From contig NZ_CP072913.1 in NCBI RefSeq assembly GCF_017968885.1, forward strand, positions 721,001 through 785,000: a stretch of DNA of 64,000 bases. Reading direction: 5' to 3'. This document shows, in pieces, positions 9,307-19,962 of this stretch (its first letter is position 1; each line of letters starts with the position of its first letter). The notes below the pieces were generated by a model that saw only the letters and a list, made by a program, of their open reading frames with translations, ran no database searches and was not told the DNA's origin. The DNA is from Pseudomonas sp. Tri1. GTDB lineage: Bacteria > Pseudomonadota > Gammaproteobacteria > Pseudomonadales > Pseudomonadaceae. Both the position numbers and the translations under genes were made by a program.

Positions 9307-12300
9307 ATGGACAACACGGCCGAGCGGCAAACAAATGTGAACGGCGCGGGGCCGGTAGCTTCCCCGCAGGTGGCAACGGCACAGGCAACTTTGGAGAAAT
9401 TGTCCCGGTGGCAGGCGGCTATCGACGCGCGACTGCAAAGCCAGATGACCTTGCTGGAGGTGCTAGAAGAGTATTTGTTGGTCGAGCTGCGCACTCACTA
9501 TTACCAGGGCAACATTGACCCACACTTCATCGGCACCCTGCTCGACACGGTGCTGCAATGCATGATCGACCACAAGCCTGTGGTCGCTGACGACGAGCGG
9601 GATGCGCCCTACCGCTGGCCGGACGGGGCTGACCTGGGTTTTCCGGTAGAGCGCCGGGAGGTCATCGCCCAGGCGGTGGAGGGAACTGCCGCAGGTGTTA
9701 TCCAGCACTATAAGGACTATCTACGCCGCCATTGGCGAATGGCCGAGGGCGACGCTGCGCTTGAGGGGCTGATCAGGCAAAAGCTCGGCGAGCATAGCGT
9801 CGCGATCGACACGCTGTTCCAGCCTGACCAGTTGGTCGGCATGGATGTCGAGGGGCTGCGGGAAAACATTGAAAAACTCCAGGACTCCTGGCGTCGGACG
9901 AATCGGTTGACCGCCTTGGCAACCGCTCGGGAGCGCCAGAGTCTCAAGGCGCTAACCCGGTTGCAATTGCCGGATTGGCTGCGGAGCCTGAGCAAAGCCG
10001 AGCGTAAACAGTTGAGGGCTTTTCAGGACCAGACCTCGCAAGCGCAGGCGCTGGTGGATGAATTGCTCGATGGCCTGGGTTCGCTGCACGCGTTCGCCCG
10101 GCATCTGGCCAAGGACTATGTCAGGCGCGAACTGGACATGGAGGTCGAGCCCGACAGCATTCGCGTGCAGTTGCAGTGGCGCTCCATCATTGACCAGCCG
10201 GTGCAAACCCACAGCCTGAGCGAGTTGCTGGCAGCAGGGCCGATAAGGCCGGACAGCGTGTCGGTATTTCTGGTGGAAAACGGCAGCATGTTGCGTAACC
10301 AGCCACTTTCGCCAGCCTTCATTACCCAACTATTGGCGGATGTGGATGCCCCTGCCGGGTACTTGTCAGCATTGCGCAGCCAATATGACCGCGCGGATCT
10401 GAAAGACGCCATGCTCGATTGGCTCGTTGCGCGACTGGAGCAAAGCGCGTTTATCGCACGTTGTGCCGGTCATTTGCAGGCAGCCCACCACGATGCTCTC
10501 AAAACCCTGTGGGAAGACGACGCTTCGGCGCAATCGGCCAACGATTGGCGGGTGACCTGCCTTGCCCTCCCAAACGCACTGAGGTGTTCCGATCTGCTGT
10601 TGTTTTACCGCGAAGACGGGCAGGGGGAGGTCAGTGACCTGTTGTTGCACGCCCCCGGCAAGCCTGATGGCCAGGAATGGATCGAGTTGCCCTCGCTTCG
10701 GGCCGTGAGTGCGCAAATAGGTGCATGGATTGAAAGCGAAGCGGGTCGCCAATACCTGCTGCAGCAACTCTCTGTGGCCGAGCGTGATGTGGCCCGGGAG
10801 TACTTTGCCGTCGTGACGGACAAGCCGACGACATGGGATTTGAACAAAGACCTCAGGAGCACGACGACTGCCTTCAAGGCCTGCCTCCAAGCGTCTGTTG
10901 CAATGGGCTTGGCCAATAACCTGGCGCAGGTGGAGCAGGACGAATCGCCTCGGTGGTACGCCTCCCTGCCGCTTGAATCCCGGCGAATCATCAGCAGTTT
11001 GAGCCAGGAGTTTCGGATTCATCAGCAGGTCTTCAACGCACAGCTTGCGGGCTATGAAGTCTTTGTGGACTTCGCCAAGCGTACTGTCAGCCAAGCCATC
11101 GCGCCGTACATGCGCAGCAAGGGTGTGCTAGAAGCGGTCGACCCGGCAACGGTGCTCATCGACTACCGCCCGGGGTTGGCGGATGGCACCGCGAAGGTTG
11201 CTAGCCTGTTGGACCTTGCCGTCCATGGGTATGACGACAATTGGGGCATCGACAACCCCGGCAAAGGCGTGCGTTCATCGGTTGGGCAGGACCTTGGGCA
11301 GGTCCGCAGTGCAGATCTGGCGACCTACATTCGACGGGCTTACGTGGGCGAGCAGTATGCGCGCCAGATTCGCGCCCGGTTCCTCGATGCCGGTGCTCCC
11401 GAATACACCCAGCGGCGCAATGCTTACCGTAACCTGTTGCTGACCAGGATGGACCGCGACCTGCGCGTCGCGACGGGCAAGTCCTTGGTGAACGCTCGTG
11501 AGTTCTGGTGGCTCACCCGGCAAATCACGCTGCTGAGTGAGTCGATGTCTGTGGACGGCTCAGTGAGTTCAGAGGCTGTCGCACAGCGCGAAGGGGTGTT
11601 CAGGTTTACCGTCGGCGGTCACGTCGTATTGGGCGTATATGTCTTCGCCTACTTTGATCCGAAGGGTGCCTACTGGCTGTACACCCCCGATGCTCCGGAT
11701 GACGTCATGTTTCGCAAATACCAGGACTTCCCCGGGGCGGTCGCTGCACGCCTGCGTGATTACGTGCTGGAGCGCGTGGCAGTCGGCGCCCGTGCCGCCG
11801 TCAGGCGCTCGCTGGTGGGTTTGGCGGTAACGAGCACCGGTGTCGATGCGGTGCGCGAGCTCAATCGAGTGATGGATATCTCGTCGCAGTTCGATGCCTA
11901 CATCGAGCGCGCTGTCACTGACGTGGAAGACGTCACCAAAAGTCGCGGCGAGATGATCAGGCATCAGGTGTTCAAGGGGCTGCTTTTTGCCTCTGCTCCC
12001 GTGTGCATGGTTTATCCGCCCTTTGCCCTGTTGCTGGATGCCGGCCTCATTGCCCTCAGTTCCAGGCAGGCGGTCGAGGCGCATGTGCAGGGCGACACGG
12101 ATCGGGCGCTCGGCCATTGGCTGCAAGCGACTTGGGGGGCACTGTTTGGCATGCTTGGGGTCATGAGCATGGCCACACTGCTGGGGCGGGCTGTCAGGAG
12201 CCTGAAGCTCGCCGTAAGGCCGATGTCACTGGCCGCCCAGCGCTTGAGGCATGTGCCATCGGTCGCCGCCAAGGAGATCGGGCCGCTGATCCAGCCTATT

Positions 12301-13281
12301 CGTTTCAATCCGAAACAGGCGGTCAGGAAACCGCCCAAGGATTTGCAGCGGGTGACCGAGGGGGCTTTCCAGGGCACCTATCTCAGCCCGTCCAGCGCAA
12401 CACGGCCGCGAAATGCCTTCTACATACGGCATAAAGGCAGGTACTACCAGGTACAGGGAAGTATCTATTTCGATGGTTTGTGCCTGGTGGATGCCCGTCG
12501 TCCCGGCGCGTTCTACAAGCCGCCCGTATTCAGAATGGCGAATGGCAAGTGGGGGCGTAAAACCGTCGGCCTGAGTGGCGGCAATGATGACGTACGCAAC
12601 CTTGGGCGAGTGAGCGATCTGCGGGAGGCGTTTCCCGGGCATGTTTTCCCGGATGTGGCGCGGGGCGCGTTGCAAGGTGAGGCCGTGGTGGCGAGATTCA
12701 GCGAAGCGGCGGCGGACAATTATCTGTTCTCGCTGAACGCGCAGACCTGCGTGATTGCTTCGTTGTACAACCCGACCACCAGGGTGGGGGCGGTCATTCA
12801 TTTCGATCACAATATCCGCGCTCTGATCGAACGCAGTGTTCGTGATGTGATGCAGCGTCTGGGAGGGGCCGCCAAGGATATCCGCGCCACTTTGGTGGGT
12901 GGAGACTGGTTGACGGGGGCCGATATTGGCGGGCGGGTGAGGTCGGCGATGAGGCGCAAGGGGCTGCAGCCCACCTGGGATCATTGGTCGTATTCTTCCT
13001 GCTTCGGCAATACCTACGGCGTGTCACTGGATCTGCGCAGCGGGGTCACCTCGGTATTCAAGACCTCACAAAGCCAGGTCGAGCGCTACTACATTCCGGT
13101 GCTGGCGAGGGCGAAAAAGAGTTCCGATCCGGTGTCGGTGCGTGCTCATGAGTTCATGACACGCTTGCGTAGCGAACCGCTGGTGGCCGATGCCAATGGT
13201 GCGGTTCGCACCCTGCAGGGCAGGCCGGCGACGGCGGCGCAGATCGAAGCGCACGGGTTCTCTACCGTGGCGCTGAGTTGA
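9307..13281 (+). CDS. giant dermonecrotic-toxin-like protein with CheD/CNF1-like deamidase C-terminus
   Basis: 1324-aa protein starting at the ATG at 9307 behind a GGGAG ribosome site; an in-frame GTG 30 bases upstream has no such site. No signal peptide. The first ~850 residues are helical and resemble the Pseudomonas 'dermonecrotic toxin domain' (DUF6543-type) proteins. Hydrophobic segments near 890-915 and 940-960 could insert into a membrane. The C-terminal ~200 residues resemble CheD: Cys1148 in AQTCVIASLYNP, His1165 in VGAVIHFDH, then RATLVGGDWL and IGGRVRSAMRRKGL. The 17-residue Cys-His spacing equals that of CheD (Cys27/His44 in Thermotoga) and is close to CNF1 (15). Inference: a toxin/effector with a glutamine-deamidase warhead. 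No immunity or secretion gene is adjacent; it interrupts the conserved prmA-accC order and ends at a shared terminator. Confidence 0.75.
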   Translation: MDNTAERQTNVNGAGPVASPQVATAQATLEKLSRWQAAIDARLQSQMTLLEVLEEYLLVELRTHYYQGNIDPHFIGTLLDTVLQCMIDHKPVVADDERDAPYRWPDGADLGFPVERREVIAQAVEGTAAGVIQHYKDYLRRHWRMAEGDAALEGLIRQKLGEHSVAIDTLFQPDQLVGMDVEGLRENIEKLQDSWRRTNRLTALATARERQSLKALTRLQLPDWLRSLSKAERKQLRAFQDQTSQAQALVDELLDGLGSLHAFARHLAKDYVRRELDMEVEPDSIRVQLQWRSIIDQPVQTHSLSELLAAGPIRPDSVSVFLVENGSMLRNQPLSPAFITQLLADVDAPAGYLSALRSQYDRADLKDAMLDWLVARLEQSAFIARCAGHLQAAHHDALKTLWEDDASAQSANDWRVTCLALPNALRCSDLLLFYREDGQGEVSDLLLHAPGKPDGQEWIELPSLRAVSAQIGAWIESEAGRQYLLQQLSVAERDVAREYFAVVTDKPTTWDLNKDLRSTTTAFKACLQASVAMGLANNLAQVEQDESPRWYASLPLESRRIISSLSQEFRIHQQVFNAQLAGYEVFVDFAKRTVSQAIAPYMRSKGVLEAVDPATVLIDYRPGLADGTAKVASLLDLAVHGYDDNWGIDNPGKGVRSSVGQDLGQVRSADLATYIRRAYVGEQYARQIRARFLDAGAPEYTQRRNAYRNLLLTRMDRDLRVATGKSLVNAREFWWLTRQITLLSESMSVDGSVSSEAVAQREGVFRFTVGGHVVLGVYVFAYFDPKGAYWLYTPDAPDDVMFRKYQDFPGAVAARLRDYVLERVAVGARAAVRRSLVGLAVTSTGVDAVRELNRVMDISSQFDAYIERAVTDVEDVTKSRGEMIRHQVFKGLLFASAPVCMVYPPFALLLDAGLIALSSRQAVEAHVQGDTDRALGHWLQATWGALFGMLGVMSMATLLGRAVRSLKLAVRPMSLAAQRLRHVPSVAAKEIGPLIQPIRFNPKQAVRKPPKDLQRVTEGAFQGTYLSPSSATRPRNAFYIRHKGRYYQVQGSIYFDGLCLVDARRPGAFYKPPVFRMANGKWGRKTVGLSGGNDDVRNLGRVSDLREAFPGHVFPDVARGALQGEAVVARFSEAAADNYLFSLNAQTCVIASLYNPTTRVGAVIHFDHNIRALIERSVRDVMQRLGGAAKDIRATLVGGDWLTGADIGGRVRSAMRRKGLQPTWDHWSYSSCFGNTYGVSLDLRSGVTSVFKTSQSQVERYYIPVLARAKKSSDPVSVRAHEFMTRLRSEPLVADANGAVRTLQGRPATAAQIEAHGFSTVALS

Positions 13282-13306
13282 TCCATTCGCAGGGCTGAAA
13301 ACCGGC

Positions 13307-13341
13307 AAAAAAAGACCCCGGCCAATGACCGGGGTCTTTTT
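13307..13341. terminator. bidirectional terminator between toxin-like gene and accC
   Basis: Strong hairpin AAAGACCCCGG-CCAATGA-CCGGGGTCTTT flanked by A-tract and T-tract. It can therefore end transcription from both the plus-strand toxin-like gene and the minus-strand accBC operon. Confidence 0.9.
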
Positions 13342-13356
13342 ACATCACTTGAAACA

Positions 13357-14718
13357 TCAGTGCTGGTTGCCCAGCTTGTGTTCCAGGTAATGGATGTTGA
13401 CGCCACCTTTGCAGAAGCCTTCGTCACGGACCAGGTCGCGGTGCAGCGGGATGTTGGTCTTGATCCCGTCCACCACGATTTCGTCCAGGGCATTGCGCAT
13501 GCGCGCCATGGCCTCGTCACGGGTCGCCCCGTAGGTGATCAGCTTGCCGATCAACGAATCGTAGTTCGGTGGAACGGCATAACCGCTGTACAGGTGCGAG
13601 TCGACCCGTACGCCATTGCCGCCCGGGGCATGGAAATGCTTGACCGTGCCTGGGCTTGGCATGAAGGTTTTCGGGTCTTCGGCATTGATCCGGCATTCCA
13701 GCGCGTGACCGCGGATGACCACGTCATCCTGGGTGAACGACAGCTTGTTGCCGGCGGCGATGCTGAGCATCTCCTTGACGATGTCGATACCGGTGACCAT
13801 TTCCGAAACCGGGTGCTCCACCTGAACACGGGTGTTCATTTCGATGAAGTAGAAACGACCGTTCTCGTACAGGAACTCGAACGTACCGGCACCGCGGTAG
13901 CCGATGTCGATGCAGGCCTTGACGCAGCGTGCCAGGACTTCCTCGCGAGCCTTCTCATCGATGCCCGGTGCCGGCGCTTCTTCGAGAACCTTCTGGTGAC
14001 GACGTTGCAGCGAGCAATCGCGGTCGCCCAGATGGATCGCATGGCCCTGGCCGTCGGACAGCACCTGGACTTCGACGTGGCGTGGGTTGGTCAGGAATTT
14101 TTCCAGGTAGACCATCGGGTTGCCGAACGCCGCGCCAGCTTCGGAGCGAGTCAGTTTCGCCGAGGAAATCAGGTCTTCTTCCTTGTGCACCACGCGCATG
14201 CCGCGACCACCGCCGCCGCCAGCGGCCTTGATGATCACCGGATAACCGACTTCGCGACCAATGCGCAAAGCGGTTTCTTCGTCTTCCGGCAGCGGGCCGT
14301 CGGAACCCGGAACGGTAGGCACACCGGCAGCGATCATGGCGTGCTTGGCCGAAACCTTGTCGCCCATCAGGCGAATGGTGTCGGCTTTCGGACCAATGAA
14401 GGCAAAACCGGAGTTTTCGACCTGTTCGGCGAAGTCGGCGTTTTCCGCCAGGAAACCGTAGCCTGGGTGAATGGCGGTGGCGCCGGTCACTTCGGCAGCG
14501 GCGATGATCGCCGGAATGTGCAGGTAGGAGTGCGCAGCCGACGCCGGACCGATGCAGACGGATTCGTCGGCCAGGCCCAGGTGCATCAGTTCCTTGTCAG
14601 CCTTGGAGTAAACGGCGACGGTCTTGATGCCCATCTCTTTGCAGGCACGCAGGATCCGCAGGGCAATTTCACCGCGGTTGGCGATCAGTACTTTTTCCAA
14701 CTTCGCAGGTTTCAACAT
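13357..14718 (-). CDS. accC: acetyl-CoA carboxylase biotin carboxylase subunit
   Basis: ATP-grasp enzyme that carboxylates biotin on AccB, the first half-reaction of malonyl-CoA formation. The 453-aa product starts [20 protein letters not shown] at an ATG with a GGAGAG site seven bases upstream. Conserved elements are the glycine loop [22 protein letters not shown] and [12 protein letters not shown]. Second gene of the accB-accC operon, 17 bases after accB. Confidence 0.96.
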   Translation of the reverse strand: MLKPAKLEKVLIANRGEIALRILRACKEMGIKTVAVYSKADKELMHLGLADESVCIGPASAAHSYLHIPAIIAAAEVTGATAIHPGYGFLAENADFAEQVENSGFAFIGPKADTIRLMGDKVSAKHAMIAAGVPTVPGSDGPLPEDEETALRIGREVGYPVIIKAAGGGGGRGMRVVHKEEDLISSAKLTRSEAGAAFGNPMVYLEKFLTNPRHVEVQVLSDGQGHAIHLGDRDCSLQRRHQKVLEEAPAPGIDEKAREEVLARCVKACIDIGYRGAGTFEFLYENGRFYFIEMNTRVQVEHPVSEMVTGIDIVKEMLSIAAGNKLSFTQDDVVIRGHALECRINAEDPKTFMPSPGTVKHFHAPGGNGVRVDSHLYSGYAVPPNYDSLIGKLITYGATRDEAMARMRNALDEIVVDGIKTNIPLHRDLVRDEGFCKGGVNIHYLEHKLGNQH

Positions 14719-14735
14719 CGAAAGCTCTCCGCGGT

Positions 14736-15200
14736 TCAAACGATGGTGAACAGCGGTTGGTCGTACTCAACCGGCTGGCCGTCTTCAACGAGGATGGATT
14801 CGATCACACCGCTGGTTTCAGCTTCGATGTGGTTCATCATCTTCATGGCTTCGACGATGCACAGGGTGTCGCCTTTCTTCACGGTCTGGCCGACTTCAAC
14901 GAAGGACGGCGAGGACGGCGAGGACTTGCGATAGAACGTACCCACCATTGGCGAGCGGGCAACAGTGCCGTTGAGCGTTGGCGCGGCAGGTGCTGCTGGA
15001 GCGGCGGCGGCAACGGGCGCTGCTGCCGGAGCAGGCGCGGCGGCCGGAGCATGCATCGGCGCCGGTGCGTAGAACTGCTGGGCCGGAGTCTTGCTGTGAC
15101 GGCTGATACGTACGGACTCTTCGCCTTCCTTGATCTCGAGCTCGTCGATGCCGGACTCTTCCAGCAACTCGATCAGTTTCTTAACTTTACGGATATCCAT
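14736..15200 (-). CDS. accB: acetyl-CoA carboxylase biotin carboxyl carrier protein
   Basis: 154-aa carrier of the biotin group used by AccC and the carboxyltransferase. The N-terminal dimer segment ([16 protein letters not shown]) is followed by an Ala/Pro-rich linker at about residues 45-75 and the biotinyl domain, with the biotinylation Lys at about residue 120 in [14 protein letters not shown]. First gene of accBC, preceded by aroQ on the same strand. Confidence 0.97.
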   Translation of the reverse strand: MDIRKVKKLIELLEESGIDELEIKEGEESVRISRHSKTPAQQFYAPAPMHAPAAAPAPAAAPVAAAAPAAPAAPTLNGTVARSPMVGTFYRKSSPSSPSFVEVGQTVKKGDTLCIVEAMKMMNHIEAETSGVIESILVEDGQPVEYDQPLFTIV

Positions 15201-15248
15201 GAATCATCAACTCCCAAGGGTCGGTCAGGGGCGTTTAACGCTTGTTGT

Positions 15249-15701
15249 TCAAGCTGTTGCCGGTCTTTCAAGCTGCTCTAGGGCGGCCTCCAGAGCCAGT
15301 CGGTAACCGCTGGCGCCAAGGCCGCAGATCACTCCCACCGCTACATCGGAGAAGTAAGAGTGATGGCGGAAAGGTTCGCGTTTGTGCACGTTAGACAAAT
15401 GCACTTCGATGAATGGGATGCTCACCGCCAGCAGCGCGTCACGTAATGCGACACTTGTGTGCGTAAAAGCTGCGGGATTGATCAAAATGAAGTCCACGCC
15501 TTCGCCGCGCGCGGCATGGATGCGGTCGATCAATTCATATTCGGCGTTGCTTTGCAGGTAGAGCAAATGGTGGCCGGCGGTGCGGGCTCGCTGCTCCAGG
15601 TCCTGATTGATCTGGGCCAGTGTCACGGCCCCGTAGACGCCCGGTTCGCGGGTGCCCAGCAGGTTCAGGTTGGGTCCATGCAGGACCAATAGGGTCGCCA
15701 T
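15249..15701 (-). CDS. aroQ: type II 3-dehydroquinate dehydratase
   Basis: Dodecameric shikimate-pathway enzyme converting 3-dehydroquinate to 3-dehydroshikimate. The 150-aa length is typical. Motifs: [17 protein letters not shown] with the catalytic Tyr, [17 protein letters not shown], and [19 protein letters not shown] with the active-site His. Placement upstream of accBC is the standard Pseudomonas arrangement. In P. aeruginosa a dsbD gene lies between aroQ and the chemoreceptor; here only a 306-base gap with a REPIN is present. Confidence 0.96.
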   Translation of the reverse strand: MATLLVLHGPNLNLLGTREPGVYGAVTLAQINQDLEQRARTAGHHLLYLQSNAEYELIDRIHAARGEGVDFILINPAAFTHTSVALRDALLAVSIPFIEVHLSNVHKREPFRHHSYFSDVAVGVICGLGASGYRLALEAALEQLERPATA

Positions 15702-15902
15702 CTGCTGTTCCTTGTTGTCTGTGAGCAGGTGTCAGAACCCGGAGACTATGCCGCAAAGCCTTTGTGACTGTCCAGTTCTCTGCAATAGCCAGCACGATGA
15801 CCGATGTTTGCGCGAAATTTGTGACCGAGGTCTCTGATCCGGTCATACGGTTGGAACCCGAGCCCTGTGGTGAACATTAATCCTGCAACCAGCCCGAATT
15901 AC

Positions 15903-15992
15903 TGTGGGAGCGAGCTTGCTCGCGATGGCGGCGGCACATCCAACATCGATGCAAGCTGATCCACCGCGATCGCGAGCAAGCTCGCTCCCACA
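15903..15992. repeat. REPIN (inverted REP pair)
   Basis: Two inverted copies of the REP core TGTGGGAGCGAGCTTGCTCG with a 42-base spacer. They lie in the 306-base gap between aroQ and the chemoreceptor; the rest of that gap shows only the probable aroQ upstream region. Confidence 0.92.
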
Positions 15993-16007
15993 ATGGATCT
16001 GTGGTGC

Positions 16008-17954
16008 TTAAACCCTGAACGCCTGCACGGCGGTGTGCAACCGCCCACCCAACACCAGTAGGTTGTCACCCTGTTCCCGCCCCTGGCCGATACGCAGCAG
16101 GTTATCTCCACCCAACTGATGAATCCGCTCGCTGTGATCGCGGATTTCGCTGACGGCGCCGCTTTGTTGGGCGGTGACATCGGCGATGCGCACTGCGGTA
16201 TCGGAAATGGTCTGGATGGCGCCGACGATTTCATCCAGCGCGCCGTCAGCCGCTTGTGCCTGGCTGGCGGTGGCTTCGGCGTGCTCGACCTGAGCGCGCA
16301 TACCGTCCACCGACTGGCGCGCGGCCAGTTGCAGGCGGGCGATCAGTGTCTGGATCTCGGCCGTGGCCCCAGCAGTACGTTGGGCCAGGGAGCGAACTTC
16401 CTCGGCCACCACCGCAAAGCCCCGGCCCATTTCCCCGGCGCGTGCGGCTTCGATGGCGGCGTTCAGAGCCAGCAGGTTGGTCTGGTCGGCAATCGAGCGA
16501 ATGACCGTCAACACGCCGCCGATGGTGGCGGACTCCTGCGCCAGTTGTTCGATCATTTGCGCGTTGCCTTGCACTTCCCCCACCAACGCGTGCAGGCCGG
16601 TGAGGCTCAGGCCGATGACTTTCTGTCCTTGCTCCACGGCATGTCCGGCGCTGCGACTGGCGTCGGCGGCCTGGCTGGCATCGCCGGCTACCTGTTGGAT
16701 CGTCGCTTCCAGTTCGCTGAGGGAATCACGGATCAGTGCCGTGTCATCGGCCTGATCCTCTGCGCCGCTGTGCAGTTCGCCGCTCAGTTCCGCCAGGGCC
16801 CGGCTGCTGCCAGCGACCTGTTCGGCATTGACGCGGATGGTGCCCACCAGGTCCACCAGGTAAGCGCGCAGGCGATTGAGCGACGCTTCGATGTCTTGCA
16901 GCTCGCGATTGCTGGCGCCTACATGGATGTCGTGGCTGAAATCCCCTTCGGCCCAGGTCGACAGGGCCGGTGCCAGGTGCGTCAAGGTCCGGGCCAGGCG
17001 CCGCTGCAAGGTGTCGATCAGCAGCGCGATCAACAGGATCAGGCCGATCATCAGCCCCTGGATCATCCGTACCTCGCCCTGGATCTGCCCGTGTTGGGCG
17101 CGAACCGCAGGCTCCATGGCATCGATCGCTCGTTGCACATCAGCGGTTTTCAGGTGGGTAGCGTTGCTCAGCTCGGTGCGTTTCTGGATCAGTTCGCGGG
17201 TGCGCTCCAGTTCTGCGGGGTAGCGGCCAAGCAGGCTATTGAGTTCGCGCTTGAGGGCGATGCCGGCATCTTCGGCGACGGCTTTTTCCTGGGTTTCCAA
17301 GCCCATCAATGCGGCGAAGTCATCACCACCGGATTCGTTGTTGGTTGTTACGCCAAGCAGCGGCAGGTTATCCAGGCGTTCGGCTTGGGTACGGATACTG
17401 GCCAACTCTCGCTCGACATCGGCGGCCAGTTCACTGCGACCGCTGCTGACCAGTTTGTCCCGGGTGAGGGACAACCGGCCCAGATGCTGCGACGCGGCGA
17501 ACAGGGGTGGCAAGTAAGCTGGGGCGCCATTGGCATATTGGGCGAGTTGCTCCAGGCTGGCGCTCAGCTCACGTTCGGCCTGTAGCAGCAATGCCTGTGG
17601 GTCGCCCGCCAGTTTGCCGGCGGCCAGCAGATCGGTCTTGCTGAAGCCGTCGAGGTTCGACAGGCTCGGGCGCAGGGTCTTGGCCAATTCCGGGGGGAAT
17701 TGATCCAGGCCTTTTTGCAGCGTTTCCAAGGCCTGGGTGGCAGCGCTCAGGCGCAAGGCATCGCCGCTGGCCAGGTATTCCTCGATGTTGCGCGCCACTT
17801 CGCCTTGGAACTGCCGCGACAGGCCCAGGTAGCGCTCCATCAGAAGATAGGGGCGCTCCAGGGCGATTTGCGACCACCACAGCGTGGCGCCCAGGCCAAG
17901 ACACACAGCGACTAAAAGGAGGGTGTTGAGATTGGTCAGCAGCTTCAGGCGCAT
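16008..17954 (-). CDS. methyl-accepting chemotaxis protein (CtpL-like)
   Basis: 648-aa inner-membrane chemoreceptor. TM1 lies at about residues 9-28 ([19 protein letters not shown]). A long all-helical periplasmic sensor of about 270 residues follows, then TM2 near 300 ([15 protein letters not shown]), a HAMP domain and the cytoplasmic signalling hairpin, whose tip is [20 protein letters not shown]. No C-terminal CheR-tethering pentapeptide is seen (ends VQAFRV). The ATG at 17954 was preferred over a TTG one codon earlier. By synteny it corresponds to P. aeruginosa CtpL, reported for phosphate taxis; the ligand here is not evident from sequence. Confidence 0.87.
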   Translation of the reverse strand: MRLKLLTNLNTLLLVAVCLGLGATLWWSQIALERPYLLMERYLGLSRQFQGEVARNIEEYLASGDALRLSAATQALETLQKGLDQFPPELAKTLRPSLSNLDGFSKTDLLAAGKLAGDPQALLLQAERELSASLEQLAQYANGAPAYLPPLFAASQHLGRLSLTRDKLVSSGRSELAADVERELASIRTQAERLDNLPLLGVTTNNESGGDDFAALMGLETQEKAVAEDAGIALKRELNSLLGRYPAELERTRELIQKRTELSNATHLKTADVQRAIDAMEPAVRAQHGQIQGEVRMIQGLMIGLILLIALLIDTLQRRLARTLTHLAPALSTWAEGDFSHDIHVGASNRELQDIEASLNRLRAYLVDLVGTIRVNAEQVAGSSRALAELSGELHSGAEDQADDTALIRDSLSELEATIQQVAGDASQAADASRSAGHAVEQGQKVIGLSLTGLHALVGEVQGNAQMIEQLAQESATIGGVLTVIRSIADQTNLLALNAAIEAARAGEMGRGFAVVAEEVRSLAQRTAGATAEIQTLIARLQLAARQSVDGMRAQVEHAEATASQAQAADGALDEIVGAIQTISDTAVRIADVTAQQSGAVSEIRDHSERIHQLGGDNLLRIGQGREQGDNLLVLGGRLHTAVQAFRV

Positions 17955-18006
17955 CAAAGGTCTACCAGGGGCAGAATCGTAAGTGCCTGAAGTTATTGCG
18001 TTTGCG

Positions 18007-19677
18007 TTACAGGTTTATGACCGAATCGGTCGATTCTGATGAAAAGGTGGCACTTTGCTTTGATTGCCGGGCGCTCTGCACCCGGTTGCGTCCGGCGTGC
18101 TTGGCACGGTACAGCGCTTCGTCTGCCTGGCTGGCCATCATCAGGCTGTCGGAGTCGTCGCTCATTTCCACCACACCGGCGCTGAAGGTGCACCACAAGT
18201 CATGGGGCTGGGCCGGGTAATGGATTTCGGCAAAGCGCTGGCGGATTTCATCGAGCACCTTGCAGGCGGCATCGATGTCGGTGTCGGGCATGACGATGGC
18301 GAACTCTTCACCGCCATAGCGGCCAATGAAGTCGGTCTTGCGCAGACGCTGCTTGAGAAACAGCGCCAGGCTCTTGATCACCCTGTCACCCATGGGGTGG
18401 CCATGGCTGTCGTTGACCCGCTTGAAATGGTCGATGTCGAGCATGGCGAAGCTCAGGGGTTTGCCTTCGCGGCGAGCGCGGAAGCTGCAATCTTCGAGCA
18501 ATTGCAGGATGTGGGTGTGGTTATACAGCCCGGTAAGGCTGTCACGCACCATTCGCGCCTTGAGGTTGCGCGCCCGGGCCGCCCGGTTGCGCACTGTGGT
18601 GATCAGGTGTCGGGGCTTGATCGGTTTGGTCAGGAAGTCATCGCCGCCTTCACTCATGGCGTCGAGCTGCTTGTCCAGGTCGTCTTCGGCGGACAGGTAA
18701 ATGATCGGCACACTGACGTAGCGGTCGTTGTGGCGGATGACCTTCGCCAGTTCCGTGCCTGTGCAGGCGGGCATGTACATGTCGAGGATGATCAGGTCGG
18801 GCTGGAAATCCGCCAGTTCGGCCATGGCCTGGATCGGCTCGATCAATGTGCGGGTGACGATGCCGGCGCTGTTGAGCAGGCGTTCGGTGTGCAGGGCCTG
18901 GGCGCGGGAGTCATCGATGATCAACACTTTGTAGGGTTCGTACTGGGCGACGCAGGTCAGCACTTCGATCTTTTCCAGCAGGCTCGAGGCTTCGAGGGTG
19001 CCCGTGAGAAATTCCTGGCCACCAGCGCGCACGGCCGCCAGGCGTGTCGGGGTGTCGGTCTCCAGCAGGCTGAAGAACAACAGCGGCAGTGGCTGTTCCA
19101 GGCCTTCCTGGGCTTCGGCCGCCAGTTTCAGGCCGATGCCGGGGCCGCTGAAGTCCACATCCATGACAATCGCTGCCGGCAGGCGCTCGACCATTGAGGC
19201 GCGGAACGCCGCGACACTGTCCAGGGCCTGGGCGCTGAGGCCGAAGAACTCCAACTGCTTGGCCAGCCGCTCGGCGCGGTCGTGGTCCTGCAGCAGCACG
19301 TAGATAGGTTTGCGCAGCGGCGGCAGGAAGGTTTGTTCGAGCTGGTCGCCATGACGCAGGCCGGTGCGGGACAGGCGCTGCATCAGGCGATTGATTTCGG
19401 TGATCAGCTGGCTGCTCAGGCGCCCGCGATTGGCGTCCACCGCTTGCAGTGATTGGTGGATGCCCTCGGCAAGCTGGGAATGCTCCGGCTGTTCGAAGCG
19501 CTCGGCAAAGCGCAGCAGGCGCAGATTGGCTTCGCTGAGTTCGGACAGATCGGTGCTTGACCATTCTGTGCGTTGCAGGCGCTGCCAAATTTCCAGGATC
19601 TGGCGAGCCTGATGAATTACCCGCTGGGCAAAGTGGTGCTTGAGGCGCTCACGGCTGGGGTCTTCTGGCTCGGTCAT
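18007..19677 (-). CDS. gcbA: response regulator with GGDEF output (GcbA-type diguanylate cyclase)
   Basis: 556-aa cytosolic protein making cyclic di-GMP. Domains: an N-terminal helical Hpt-like segment (about 1-120); a degenerate receiver (about 125-245) that keeps an Asp ([10 protein letters not shown]) but lacks the usual Lys; a canonical receiver ([29 protein letters not shown]); and a C-terminal GGDEF domain with an intact GGEEF active site. RKTD five residues upstream of it is a feedback I-site. Family knowledge: GcbA promotes attachment in P. fluorescens and affects dispersal in P. aeruginosa. It lies between the chemoreceptor and the divergent DUF2333 gene, the conserved position of PA4843. 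Confidence 0.88.
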   Translation of the reverse strand: MTEPEDPSRERLKHHFAQRVIHQARQILEIWQRLQRTEWSSTDLSELSEANLRLLRFAERFEQPEHSQLAEGIHQSLQAVDANRGRLSSQLITEINRLMQRLSRTGLRHGDQLEQTFLPPLRKPIYVLLQDHDRAERLAKQLEFFGLSAQALDSVAAFRASMVERLPAAIVMDVDFSGPGIGLKLAAEAQEGLEQPLPLLFFSLLETDTPTRLAAVRAGGQEFLTGTLEASSLLEKIEVLTCVAQYEPYKVLIIDDSRAQALHTERLLNSAGIVTRTLIEPIQAMAELADFQPDLIILDMYMPACTGTELAKVIRHNDRYVSVPIIYLSAEDDLDKQLDAMSEGGDDFLTKPIKPRHLITTVRNRAARARNLKARMVRDSLTGLYNHTHILQLLEDCSFRARREGKPLSFAMLDIDHFKRVNDSHGHPMGDRVIKSLALFLKQRLRKTDFIGRYGGEEFAIVMPDTDIDAACKVLDEIRQRFAEIHYPAQPHDLWCTFSAGVVEMSDDSDSLMMASQADEALYRAKHAGRNRVQSARQSKQSATFSSESTDSVINL

Positions 19678-19962
19678 ATCCTGACTACTAGTTAGGGTGC
19701 ATGCTGAGATCGACTGGTGGCTCTATGCTAGCACCTCTTTCCCCAGTCATGAGTGTCATACGTCAATATTATGTCTGGGCGCGAAATTCAGTTTATGACC
19801 CGTCAGTCTCATAGGCCGATGACGACGCTTCCTTTATAGTGGCAGATCGATTGCCCTGTCGTGGCCGGTATGGTTTGCGCCGCATTATCGCGTTTCAAAT
19901 CAGGCACGATGGCGTAGGGTTGTGGTCGAACCGTGAACTCAAGTGATTGAAGGGACATCGCC

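Noticed and set aside
13360..14934. 524-codon plus-strand frame across accC and accB
   Set aside because: Antisense shadow; both minus-strand genes are certain.
19740..19790. Possible FleQ-like site (GTCAATATTATGTC) upstream of gcbA
   Set aside because: The right half does not match the consensus well enough to call.
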